Shown here one piece after another: positions 36,037-44,326 of a stretch of 64,000 nt of DNA; the first letter of the stretch is position 1; every line of letters begins with the position of its first letter. Under the pieces are notes generated by a model that was not told the DNA's origin, searched no databases, and saw only the letters and a program-made list of their open reading frames with translations. The DNA comes from Firmicutes bacterium HGW-Firmicutes-7 (GTDB lineage Bacteria > Bacillota > Clostridia > Lachnospirales > Vallitaleaceae), in contig PGZO01000005.1 in NCBI GenBank assembly GCA_002841375.1, positions 148,269-212,268 of the forward strand. Direction: 5' to 3'. Made by a program: the position numbers and the translations under genes.

Positions 36037-37023
36037 ATGGATAATCCCAAAATAAGTGTTGTTATACCGTCCTTTAATCATGAAAAATATATTGCCCAAG
36101 CAATTGAGAGCGTTTTATTTCAAACGTTTGGAGATTTTGAGTTGTTAATTGGGGATGATTGCTCAAAAGATCAATCGAGAGAAATTATCAATAATTATAA
36201 GGATTCCCGTATAAAAACATATTTTTTAGAAGAACATTTAGGAGCGGTAGAAATCTTAGAGTTTCTAATTCGTCAGTCAAAAGGTGACGCAATTGCGCTA
36301 CTCAATTCAGATGATTATTGGTTACAAGGAAAACTAGAGAAACAATATGAAATAATTCAGACTCATCCTGAATTAGGGGCCTGTTTTACTTGGGCTGATA
36401 TTATTGATGAAAACAATACGAAAAGCAATGATTTGCTGTTTGCAGATTTATTAAAACATAAAAATCGAAGCCAAGGTAAATGGCTACAGAGGTTTTTCTA
36501 CAAAGCTAATTGCCTTTGTCATCCAAGTATATTGATAAATAAAAAAGTTTATAATGAATTGGGCTATTATAAACATTATTTGCGGCAACTACCAGATTTA
36601 GATATGTGGGTTAGGCTGATTAAAAAATATCCGATTCATATGCTCGAAGAAACCTTGGTTATTCATCGTAGGCATGGTTCGAATTCAAGTGCGTATACGA
36701 ACGAAAATTTAATAAGAGGGAAAAATGAATTATATTTCATATATAATACCTTCTTTGATAACATAAGTGATGAAATATTTTTAGAAGGGTTTGAGGAAAA
36801 ACTTATAAATAACTCAGCTATCCAACATGAAGAACTCATATGTGAACAAGCATTTTTATTACTTAATAATCCAATCTGTGAAAATGTATGTAAGAGAATT
36901 GGCTTAAATAAGCTAGCATACTTACTACAAAATAAAGAAACAAGAAGCATTTTAAAAGATAAATACGGTTTTACAATGAACGATTTTTTTGAATTAATGG
37001 CAAAAAATCATATAACCTGTTAG
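36037..37023 (+). CDS. GT2-family glycosyltransferase
   Basis: The 328-residue protein starts ISVVIPSFNHEKYIAQAIES, with GDDCSKDQS for UDP and LLNSDDYWLQ for the metal-binding DxD. The helical C-terminal 100 residues are not recognised. It lies between two aminotransferase genes. Acceptor and sugar are unknown. Confidence 0.82.
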   Translation: MDNPKISVVIPSFNHEKYIAQAIESVLFQTFGDFELLIGDDCSKDQSREIINNYKDSRIKTYFLEEHLGAVEILEFLIRQSKGDAIALLNSDDYWLQGKLEKQYEIIQTHPELGACFTWADIIDENNTKSNDLLFADLLKHKNRSQGKWLQRFFYKANCLCHPSILINKKVYNELGYYKHYLRQLPDLDMWVRLIKKYPIHMLEETLVIHRRHGSNSSAYTNENLIRGKNELYFIYNTFFDNISDEIFLEGFEEKLINNSAIQHEELICEQAFLLLNNPICENVCKRIGLNKLAYLLQNKETRSILKDKYGFTMNDFFELMAKNHITC

Positions 37024-37084
37024 AGATAGAAATAACTATTGAAACTTAGATGGTCTTAATTTTAATAAAAAAGAAGGTGAATAA

Positions 37085-37738
37085 ATGGAAGACATAATTA
37101 TTTTTGGATCAGGTGGACAGGCAAAGGTAATCATCGATATTATCTTAAATCAAAAGAAATACAACGTGATAGGATTGGTTGACCCCTATAAAGATATGAA
37201 TGAGTTGCAGTTTGGTTATCGCATTCTAGGAAATAGTAAAGATTATTTGATTTTGAATAAAGTTTATGGAGGTATAGTAGCGATTGGTGATAATTGGGTT
37301 AGATATGAGACTACACAATTTATTAAAAACATAAATGCTAATTTCCAATTTGTAAGCTGTATTCATCCGAATACAACAATTGGAAGAAATGTAAAGATTG
37401 GAGATGGCACAGTAATTATGCCAGGTGCAGTTGTAGGTTGTGAGACAAAGATTGGTGACGGGTGTATTGTCAATACATTAGCTTCTATTGATCATGATAG
37501 TAGTATTGGTAATTTTGTATCGATAGCCCCTAATGCAGCAACTGGTGGTGGAGTCATAATTGATAATTATACAGCGATTGGACTTGGGGCTAATATTATC
37601 CATAAAATTCATATAGGAGAACACACTGTAGTCGGTGCAGGTTCTACAGTAATCAATCATATACCTTCATATGTTGTATCATTTGGAACACCATGTAAAG
37701 TAATAAGAGAAAGGATAAAAGGTGATGAATATTTATGA
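37085..37738 (+). CDS. PglD/NeuD-like sugar O- or N-acetyltransferase
   Basis: The 217-residue protein has an N-terminal Rossmann-like segment (IIFGSGGQAKVIIDII) that binds the UDP-sugar and a C-terminal left-handed beta-helix with many I/V-G-x-G hexapeptides. IDHDSSIGNFVSIAPNAATGGGV carries the catalytic histidine. PglD acetylates UDP-4-amino sugars made by DegT aminotransferases, and a DegT gene follows with a 4-base overlap. This makes a 4-acetamido sugar a plausible product. Confidence 0.87.
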   Translation: MEDIIIFGSGGQAKVIIDIILNQKKYNVIGLVDPYKDMNELQFGYRILGNSKDYLILNKVYGGIVAIGDNWVRYETTQFIKNINANFQFVSCIHPNTTIGRNVKIGDGTVIMPGAVVGCETKIGDGCIVNTLASIDHDSSIGNFVSIAPNAATGGGVIIDNYTAIGLGANIIHKIHIGEHTVVGAGSTVINHIPSYVVSFGTPCKVIRERIKGDEYL

Positions 37739-38820
37739 TTTATGTTACAAAGACCTATTTACCTGAGATGAAAAAATATATTGAATACTTACATAAAATA
37801 TATAATTCAAAATGGATAACAAATAATGGTGAATTTGTAAGGGAGTTAGAGAATAAGTTAATAAAATACTTAGGAGTTAAAAATATCTTGTTAGTTGCAA
37901 ATGGAACATTAGCACTTCAAATAGCATATAAGGCATTAGAGCTTTCAGGAGAAGTAATAACAACACCTTTTTCCTTTGTCGCAACAACAAGTAGCTTAGT
38001 ATGGGAAGGGTTAACGCCCGTATTTGCAGATATTGATAGTGATACCTTGAATATTGATCCTAAAATAATTGAAAATAAAATCTCGAAACAGACAAGTTGT
38101 ATTGTTCCAACACATGTTTTTGGTAATGGTTGTGATGTTGAAAGTATAGAAAAATTATCAAAACAATATAACCTTAAGGTAATTTATGATGGAGCCCACG
38201 CATTCGGTATCCAATATAAAAACAATAGTATTCTTAATTATGGAGATATATCCATTATTAGTTTTCATGCAACCAAACTCTTTCATACAATAGAAGGTGG
38301 AGCACTTATTATTAATAATGATACTTTATATGAGAAAGTAAAAATGATGATTAATTTTGGACTTAATAGTAATGACGAAGTGAGTGTATTAGGTATTAAT
38401 GCTAAAATGAATGAATTTGAAGCTGCTATGGGGCTTTGTGTACTAGAGGATATAGATAGAATTATTGAAAATAGGAAGAAAATTTATGATTATTATATGG
38501 ACTATTTAGTTAATTGTTCACATGTTAAATTACAGAAGCATAATGAGTTTTGTAATATGAATTATGGGTATTTTCCAGTTGTTTTTGACTCAGAAGAAGT
38601 TGTAAAAATAGTTATTGATAAGCTGAAAGATCATCAAATTATACCTAGAAGATATTTTTATCCATCACTCGATAAATTACCATATGTTAAATCTTCTGAT
38701 AGTCCAATTTCAAATGATATTGCATCAAGAATTTTATGCTTACCGATATACGAAGCGCTTGAGCTAAAAGAATCCGAAAGAATAATAAACCTAATATTGA
38801 ACTGCATAAAGAGTTCTTAA
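37735..38820 (+). CDS. DegT/DnrJ/EryC1-family aminotransferase (PglE-like position)
   Basis: The 361-residue PLP enzyme has LLVANGTLALQIAYKALEL, VPTHVFGNGCDVE, and ISFHATKLFHTIEGGAL with PLP lysine K181. It begins inside the stop of the acetyltransferase gene, which mirrors the PglD-PglE pairing. Together they probably make a UDP-acetamido sugar. The exact sugar is not determined. Confidence 0.85.
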   Translation: MIYVTKTYLPEMKKYIEYLHKIYNSKWITNNGEFVRELENKLIKYLGVKNILLVANGTLALQIAYKALELSGEVITTPFSFVATTSSLVWEGLTPVFADIDSDTLNIDPKIIENKISKQTSCIVPTHVFGNGCDVESIEKLSKQYNLKVIYDGAHAFGIQYKNNSILNYGDISIISFHATKLFHTIEGGALIINNDTLYEKVKMMINFGLNSNDEVSVLGINAKMNEFEAAMGLCVLEDIDRIIENRKKIYDYYMDYLVNCSHVKLQKHNEFCNMNYGYFPVVFDSEEVVKIVIDKLKDHQIIPRRYFYPSLDKLPYVKSSDSPISNDIASRILCLPIYEALELKESERIINLILNCIKSS

Positions 38821-38841
38821 TTGATAGGAGGGATTTAGTTT

Positions 38842-39957
38842 ATGAACGATGCACTTCAAAAAAAATTAATTATAATGGATGACTTATTCCCTTGCCTAAA
38901 GACTGGATTTAGAGTTTCGGAATACAATTATTATCTTAATAGGTATCCTAATTGTGAGTTGTATTCAAATGTATATACTACTTACATCAATGAATATGCT
39001 ATGGTTTATCCTCAATACTTAAATAAAATTAAACCAGCGGAAATATTTGACTACGCTAGGAAAGATTACTCATTAATTTATACTGTTTTCATAAATGGTA
39101 TTTTAAAGTATTTAAATATGATTCAAGCTACAAATACTCCTTTTGTTTTTACACTATATCCTGGAGGGGGATTCTGGCTAAATGATCCTATGGTGGATAG
39201 TAAACTTTCAAATGTGTTTCAATCTCCATTGTTTAGAAAGGTTATTGTTACACAAAAAAGAACCTATGAGTATCTTATAGACAATAGGTTTGTTACACCT
39301 GAAAAAGTGGAGTTCATCTATGGGATGGTACCACATCCAGAATACTTTGATCAAACAATACCAAAAAAATTTTACAAGAAAGGCAAAACAACTTTTGATA
39401 TTTGTTTTGTCTCTCACAAATATATGTCAAAGGGAATCGATAAAGGATATGATGTTTTTATTGATGTATGTAAATATCTTGCAATTGACACTGAAAATAT
39501 TAGATTTCACGTAGTAGGAAACTATGATGATAAGGATATTGATATTAGTGATATTCGAGATAAAATAACATTTTATGGTTTGCAAAATATGGACTTTTTC
39601 CGAGAGTTTTATTCAAGAATGGATATGATTATTTCACCAAATAGTTCTTTTGTATTGGTTCCAGGAAAAAACTTTGATGGTTTTCCAACAGGATGTTGTA
39701 TTGATGCATTATTAAATGGTGTTGGATTAATCTGTACTGATGATCTAAATCAGAATATTGAATTTGAGCATCAGAAAGATATTGTCTTAATAACACGAGA
39801 CGTTAAAACTATTATTGATATTGTTAAATACTATTACGATTCTCCAGAAAAATTGTATGAGTTATCTGCACTAGGTCAACTTAAAGCAAAAAAAATATTT
39901 GATTTTAATATGCAAGTACAAAAAAGAGCTGCTGTTATTGAGTCAGCAATGAAATGA
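38842..39957 (+). CDS. GT-B-type glycosyltransferase with a shared N-terminal domain
   Basis: The 371-residue protein ends in a GT4-like donor region (SPNSSFVLVPGKNFDGFPTG, then CIDALLNGVGLICTDD). Its N-terminal 180 residues (MDDLFPCLKTGF, TPFVFTLYPGGGF, SPLFRKVIVTQKRTYEYL) resemble the last 185 residues of the methyltransferase-glycosyltransferase fusion at 31506. In the fusion the GT-B donor half is missing, so it holds only the acceptor-side half. Confidence 0.72.
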   Translation: MNDALQKKLIIMDDLFPCLKTGFRVSEYNYYLNRYPNCELYSNVYTTYINEYAMVYPQYLNKIKPAEIFDYARKDYSLIYTVFINGILKYLNMIQATNTPFVFTLYPGGGFWLNDPMVDSKLSNVFQSPLFRKVIVTQKRTYEYLIDNRFVTPEKVEFIYGMVPHPEYFDQTIPKKFYKKGKTTFDICFVSHKYMSKGIDKGYDVFIDVCKYLAIDTENIRFHVVGNYDDKDIDISDIRDKITFYGLQNMDFFREFYSRMDMIISPNSSFVLVPGKNFDGFPTGCCIDALLNGVGLICTDDLNQNIEFEHQKDIVLITRDVKTIIDIVKYYYDSPEKLYELSALGQLKAKKIFDFNMQVQKRAAVIESAMK

Positions 39958-39988
39958 CCTATAAAGTCAAACATATATATTTATACTT

Positions 39989-40035
39989 GTGTTAATTGGA
40001 TGATGTATAATATACTTATATCATACGATTAACAC
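39989..40035. repeat. Long imperfect palindrome downstream of the glycan cluster
   Basis: GTGTTAAT (39989-39996) and ATTAACAC (40028-40035) are perfect complements, with ATGAT/ATCAT-like pairing inside. It could be a terminator stem or part of the duplicated regulatory segment. Confidence 0.45.
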
Positions 40036-40077
40036 TTTATCGATGTAGTAGCAGTATTTACCAGAGGGAATATTGTA
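39991..40077. repeat. Duplicated regulatory segment, copy 2
   Basis: The match to 27158-27242 is described there. Here it lies upstream of the tungstate transporter operon. On the minus strand it carries TCGATA-17-TATAAG at the same relative position as in copy 1. Confidence 0.5.
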
Positions 40078-40129
40078 TTTCAGCGTATTTTTAAAAATTA
40101 ACAGCTAGTTTTTTTAGCTATTAATTATG

Positions 40130-40191
40130 TATAATTATTAATAGACACATGTCCATAATAAAGCATTTCATTATGAAATATAATTATTAAT
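40130..40191 (+). promoter_or_regulatory. 13-bp direct repeats upstream of tupA
   Basis: TATAATTATTAAT occurs at 40130-40142 and 40179-40191, 49 bases apart. The second ends 43 bases before the tupA start. They may be regulator sites; each also holds a TATAAT that could serve as a -10. Confidence 0.4.
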
Positions 40192-40234
40192 GGATAGTAA
40201 ACAAATCTAAAATAATTATAGGGAGGGTATTTTA

Positions 40235-41122
40235 ATGAACTATAAGAAAAGTATGCTTGTTGGACTAATAATCAGTGTTTTAGTTTTATCTGTAATTGTT
40301 GGGTGTACAAATAATAAAATTGGTAATCAAATACTAGACAAACCTGAAGCAGAAGATGTTACAATAATTGAAGACAATGGAAGTATCATACTTGCAACAA
40401 CTACTAGCACACAAGATAGTGGACTACTCGATTATATACTGCCAAGATTCAAGGAAGAAACAGGAATTGAGGCTAAAGTTGTTGCTGTTGGTACTGGTAA
40501 AGCAATTCAGATGGGCGTAGATGGAGAAGCAGATGTATTATTGGTTCATGCAAAAAGTAGTGAAGAAGAGTTCGTAAAGTCAGGCCATGCTGATGCAAGA
40601 TTTGATGTTATGTACAATGACTTTGTTTTAATAGGTCCTGAAAATGATCCTGCAGGCTTAGTAGAAAAGGGTGATGTTATATCAGCGCTAGCTTTATTGA
40701 GCGAAGGGAATTATGTGTTTGTTTCAAGAGGTGACGATTCTGGAACACATAAAAAAGAGTTAGGCATTTGGAAGGATGCTAAAATAGAGCCAGTAGGTGA
40801 TTGGTATATCTCCGCTGGAAAAGGTATGGGTGACGTTATTCAAATGGCTGATGAAATGGTTGGATATACTTTATGTGATCGAGCTACTTATCTTGCTATG
40901 AGAGATAATGTTGATTTGAAAATAGTTGTAGAGAGTGATTTGGCACTATTAAATCAATATGGCGTTATGGCTGTAAATCCAAATAAGAATAAAGAAATTA
41001 ATGGTGAAGGTGCTATGACCTTTGTGGATTGGATATTATCAGAAAAGACACAAAAGCTTATTGGTGAATATGGAAAAGAAGAATTTGGACAAGCATTATT
41101 TATACCGAATGCCAAGAAATAA
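40235..41122 (+). CDS. tupA: Tungstate-binding lipoprotein
   Basis: The 295-residue protein has a signal and lipobox IVGC (C24), then the TupA hallmark ATTTSTQDSGLLDYILP and GTGKAIQMGVDGEADVLLVHA, and FVSRGDDSGTHKKEL. TupA binds tungstate with high affinity and feeds the permease TupB. The location next to a tungsten-enzyme gene fits this role. AGGGAGG lies before the ATG. Confidence 0.93.
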   Translation: MNYKKSMLVGLIISVLVLSVIVGCTNNKIGNQILDKPEAEDVTIIEDNGSIILATTTSTQDSGLLDYILPRFKEETGIEAKVVAVGTGKAIQMGVDGEADVLLVHAKSSEEEFVKSGHADARFDVMYNDFVLIGPENDPAGLVEKGDVISALALLSEGNYVFVSRGDDSGTHKKELGIWKDAKIEPVGDWYISAGKGMGDVIQMADEMVGYTLCDRATYLAMRDNVDLKIVVESDLALLNQYGVMAVNPNKNKEINGEGAMTFVDWILSEKTQKLIGEYGKEEFGQALFIPNAKK

Positions 41123-41146
41123 ATCATCGATCATTGGAGGTGTAGT

Positions 41147-41836
41147 ATGGGATATATAATGGAAGGCGTTAAAGAAGCTTTTAATCTTCTATTATCTTTA
41201 GATCGTGAAATATATTCAATTATATTACTGTCTATATTCGTTTCCTTTACTTCAACCATTATTTCAGCTGTAATAGGTACACCGATTGGCTTGTTTTTAG
41301 CACTTAAGAAATTTAAACTAAAAAAAATGGTTACTAGACTATTGTATACTTTTATGAGCTTGCCTCCGGTTGTGGTAGGTTTATTTGTAGCAATTATCAT
41401 TTCAAGAAGAGGACCACTTGGGCACCTCGGATTGTTATTTACGCCAAGTGCAATGATTATTGCCCAGACATTGCTAATAACGCCAATCATTATGGGTATA
41501 ACGTTTAACAATGCCAAAGAGCAAGGGCAGGAGATAAGGCAAATATGTATGACCCTTGGTGGTAATCGATGGGATACATTAATTCTGCTGATTAAAGAAA
41601 TGAGAATAAGCATACTTATTGCAATTGTTACAGGATTTGGTAGAGCCATATCAGAAGTAGGTGCTGTTATGCTTGTAGGAGGCAATATTCTCGGACATAC
41701 TCGAGTTATGACAACATTTATTGCTATGAATAATAGTATGGGGAATTATTCGATGTCTATTGCTATGGGTACTGTATTGCTTGTGATATCATTTATTGTT
41801 AATTCTATATTATACAAATATGTAGTAGGAGATTAA
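41147..41836 (+). CDS. tupB: Tungstate ABC transporter permease
   Basis: The 229-residue protein has five or six membrane helices and the loop EIRQICMTLGGNRWDTLILLIKEM, which docks to TupC. FGRAISEVGAVMLVGGNI is typical of tungstate and molybdate permeases. GGAGG precedes the ATG and tupC starts one base after its stop codon. Confidence 0.92.
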   Translation: MGYIMEGVKEAFNLLLSLDREIYSIILLSIFVSFTSTIISAVIGTPIGLFLALKKFKLKKMVTRLLYTFMSLPPVVVGLFVAIIISRRGPLGHLGLLFTPSAMIIAQTLLITPIIMGITFNNAKEQGQEIRQICMTLGGNRWDTLILLIKEMRISILIAIVTGFGRAISEVGAVMLVGGNILGHTRVMTTFIAMNNSMGNYSMSIAMGTVLLVISFIVNSILYKYVVGD

Positions 41837-41837
41837 C

Positions 41838-42497
41838 ATGGAAATCAATATAAACGGTCTGATGAAGGATTATGGAGAACGAACAGTGTTAAATATTGAG
41901 TCCCTTTTATTTGAAAGCAATAAGCTTTATGGGATCATTGGACCCAATGGTGCAGGAAAGAGTACGCTTCTGCGAATTATTTCAGGGCTAGAACAAAGCA
42001 CTAAAGGAGAAATACTGTATAATGGGTGTGTCTTGAATAAACCAATATTAAAGCACATCACTTTTATGAGCCAAAGACATTATCTATTAAAAACGACTGT
42101 GTTTAATAATATTGCGTATCCATTAACACTTAGAAAATATCATAAAAAAATCATTGAAAATATGGTTGATGAAATAATGATGGACTTACAGCTGTTTGAA
42201 CTAAAAGATCAACTCGCCATTAGTTTGTCAGGTGGTGAAGCTCAAAAGGTAGCATTAGCGCGAGCATTAATATTTGAACCACAGTTGCTTTTGTTAGATG
42301 AGCCAACTGCCAATATCGATCCAAATTCCATTAAACTTATCGAAAAATTGATATTAAAGAGAAATAAGGAAAAAAAAGGAACGACTTTAATGATTACTCA
42401 TAATATGGAACAGGCAAGAAGATTATGTGATGAAGTTGTTTTTATTGAAAATGGGAAATTAAAAGTACAAGGAAAAGAAAAACAGGTGCTTGTATAG
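41838..42497 (+). CDS. tupC: Tungstate ABC transporter ATPase
   Basis: The 219-residue ATPase has Walker A GPNGAGKST, the signature LSGGEAQKVALARAL and Walker B LLLLDEPTA, plus MITHNMEQARR (H-loop). It lacks the C-terminal TOBE domain found in ModC. It powers tungstate import. It overlaps nothing and is followed by mogA within 26 bases. Confidence 0.92.
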   Translation: MEININGLMKDYGERTVLNIESLLFESNKLYGIIGPNGAGKSTLLRIISGLEQSTKGEILYNGCVLNKPILKHITFMSQRHYLLKTTVFNNIAYPLTLRKYHKKIIENMVDEIMMDLQLFELKDQLAISLSGGEAQKVALARALIFEPQLLLLDEPTANIDPNSIKLIEKLILKRNKEKKGTTLMITHNMEQARRLCDEVVFIENGKLKVQGKEKQVLV

Positions 42498-42523
42498 CAT
42501 AAAATTAAGTAGGGAGGCGTATT

Positions 42524-43027
42524 ATGTATTCAGTTGGAATAATTACTGCAAGCGATAAAGGTTCTCGTGGTGAACGAGAAGATCTAAGTGGGAAGTTAAT
42601 AGAAACAATCATGAAAGATAGAGGATATATCATAAAAAGAACTGTAATGCTCCCTGATGAACAAGAGGTATTGAGCAATGAAATGATCTATATGTCAGAT
42701 GAGTTAAATATCAATTTAATTTTAACAACTGGTGGAACGGGTTTTAGTCATCGAGATGTCACGCCAGAAGCAACCTTAATAGCTATACAAAAGCAAGCAC
42801 CTGGTATTTCAGAAGCAATCAGATATAATAGTTTGCAAATAACACCAAAGGCAATGCTATCTAGAGGTATTTCGGGGATTAGAGGAAATACGCTTATCAT
42901 TAATTTGCCAGGCAGTCCAAAAGCAGTTAAGGAATCCTTATCCTTTATACTCGAACCATTATTTCATGGTTTAGAAATACTAGCTGGAGATACATCTGAA
43001 TGTGGTCAACCAATGGAGAATAAATAA
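42524..43027 (+). CDS. mogA: Molybdopterin adenylyltransferase-type protein
   Basis: The 167-residue protein has SVGIITASDKGSRGEREDLSG and the catalytic TTGGTGFSHRDVTPEAT, the MogA/MoaB signature. It adenylates molybdopterin before metal insertion. GGGAGG precedes the ATG. In this locus it probably serves tungstopterin assembly. MogA and MoaB cannot be separated with certainty here. Confidence 0.87.
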   Translation: MYSVGIITASDKGSRGEREDLSGKLIETIMKDRGYIIKRTVMLPDEQEVLSNEMIYMSDELNINLILTTGGTGFSHRDVTPEATLIAIQKQAPGISEAIRYNSLQITPKAMLSRGISGIRGNTLIINLPGSPKAVKESLSFILEPLFHGLEILAGDTSECGQPMENK

Positions 43028-43083
43028 AGAACATCTTAAGATAAATTTTGTTTATAAATTCAAGAGAGAAGAGAGACAACACT

Positions 43084-44325
43084 ATGGAGTTCTTTAATGT
43101 ACTATCTGTTCAAGAAGTCAATTTAATAATAGAAAAGTTAGCGAAAGAATATTCAATTGGTACAGAAGCTGTAGACTTAATTAACGCAGTAGATAGAATC
43201 ATAGCCAAGGATTATTTTTCGACAGTTAACTTACCACAATTTAATCGTTCAACTGTGGATGGTTATGCTGTTATTTGCAACGATGTTATGGGCGCATCAG
43301 AAGCTATGCCGAGCTTTTTAGAATGTGTCTCAGAAGTGAGCATGGGACAAAGCACAGATTTAATTGTTAAGAAGGGACAAGCGGTATATGTTCCAACTGG
43401 CGGAATGGTGCCAAGTGGTGCTGATGGCATGGTTATGATTGAATATGTTCAAAAACTCGACGAGCAAACACTATTAATTCATAAACCAATTGCACCAGGA
43501 GAAAATATTACATTTATCGGAGATGATTTGCGAGAAGGAGATCTTGTTGCACCAAAAGGCAAGAAAATTACAGCTTATGATGTTGGCTTACTTGCAGCAA
43601 TTGGTAAAGGAGAAATTCAAGTTTATACTAAACCTAGATTTGCAATTCTCTCAACTGGAGATGAAATTATTGACATTCATGAAACTCAAAACTTAGGGCA
43701 AATTAGAGAGATTAATGGCTATGCACTCTGTGCGCTAATTCAGCAAATAGGTGGTGAGGTCATAAAGAAAATTATTGTTAAAGATGATTTCAATAAATTA
43801 AAAGCAGAACTTACGAAGACAATTGAACAAGCTGACATTGTATTAATTTCAGGGGGAAGTTCAGTTGGAGCTAGAGACTATACAAAGCAAGTTATTGAGT
43901 CCTTTGAAAAAGGTGAAGTGCTCGTTCACGGAATTTCTATTAAGCCTGGAAAGCCTACGATCCTTGGGAAAATTAATAATAAACTAGTTTATGGACTACC
44001 AGGTCATCCAGCATCTGCTCTAATCATTTTCAATATATTTGTTAAAAGTTATATGTACCAAATCTTAAATAGATCATTAAATTCATTTAATGTAATTGCG
44101 GCCATTGATAGTAACGTACATTCTTCACCAGGAAAAGAGACGTATCAAATGGTTCAGCTAATGAAAAAGGATAATGAATGGAGAGCCATTCCTCTTTATG
44201 GCAAATCAGGAATGATGACATTGCTTTCTAGAGCATCCGGATATATTCGTATATCAGATGAGAAAGAAGGTTTAATGAAAGGCGAGCAAGTTGATGTTTA
44301 CTTGTTTCAGGAGGTGGACTTATAA
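43084..44325 (+). CDS. moeA: Molybdopterin molybdenumtransferase (MoeA)
   Basis: The 413-residue protein has the four MoeA domains: an early RSTVDGYAV motif, the MogA-like domain with ISGGSSVGARDYTKQV, HGISIKPGKPTI and GLPGHPASAL, and a C-terminal domain. MoeA inserts Mo or W into adenylated pterin. The ATG at 43084 is chosen; the TTG at 43048 has no site. The downstream MoeA-like gene starts 1 base after its stop. Confidence 0.88.
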   Translation: MEFFNVLSVQEVNLIIEKLAKEYSIGTEAVDLINAVDRIIAKDYFSTVNLPQFNRSTVDGYAVICNDVMGASEAMPSFLECVSEVSMGQSTDLIVKKGQAVYVPTGGMVPSGADGMVMIEYVQKLDEQTLLIHKPIAPGENITFIGDDLREGDLVAPKGKKITAYDVGLLAAIGKGEIQVYTKPRFAILSTGDEIIDIHETQNLGQIREINGYALCALIQQIGGEVIKKIIVKDDFNKLKAELTKTIEQADIVLISGGSSVGARDYTKQVIESFEKGEVLVHGISIKPGKPTILGKINNKLVYGLPGHPASALIIFNIFVKSYMYQILNRSLNSFNVIAAIDSNVHSSPGKETYQMVQLMKKDNEWRAIPLYGKSGMMTLLSRASGYIRISDEKEGLMKGEQVDVYLFQEVDL

Positions 44326-44326
44326 A

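Noticed and set aside
15571..39957. Flagellin-glycosylation or S-layer operon as a definite call
   Set aside because: Sugar genes are clear, but no flagellin, S-layer or sialic-acid synthase gene is in the window, so the target stays open.
41131..41685. Antisense ORF of 184 codons inside tupB
   Set aside because: It is a shadow of the permease gene and has no start signal.
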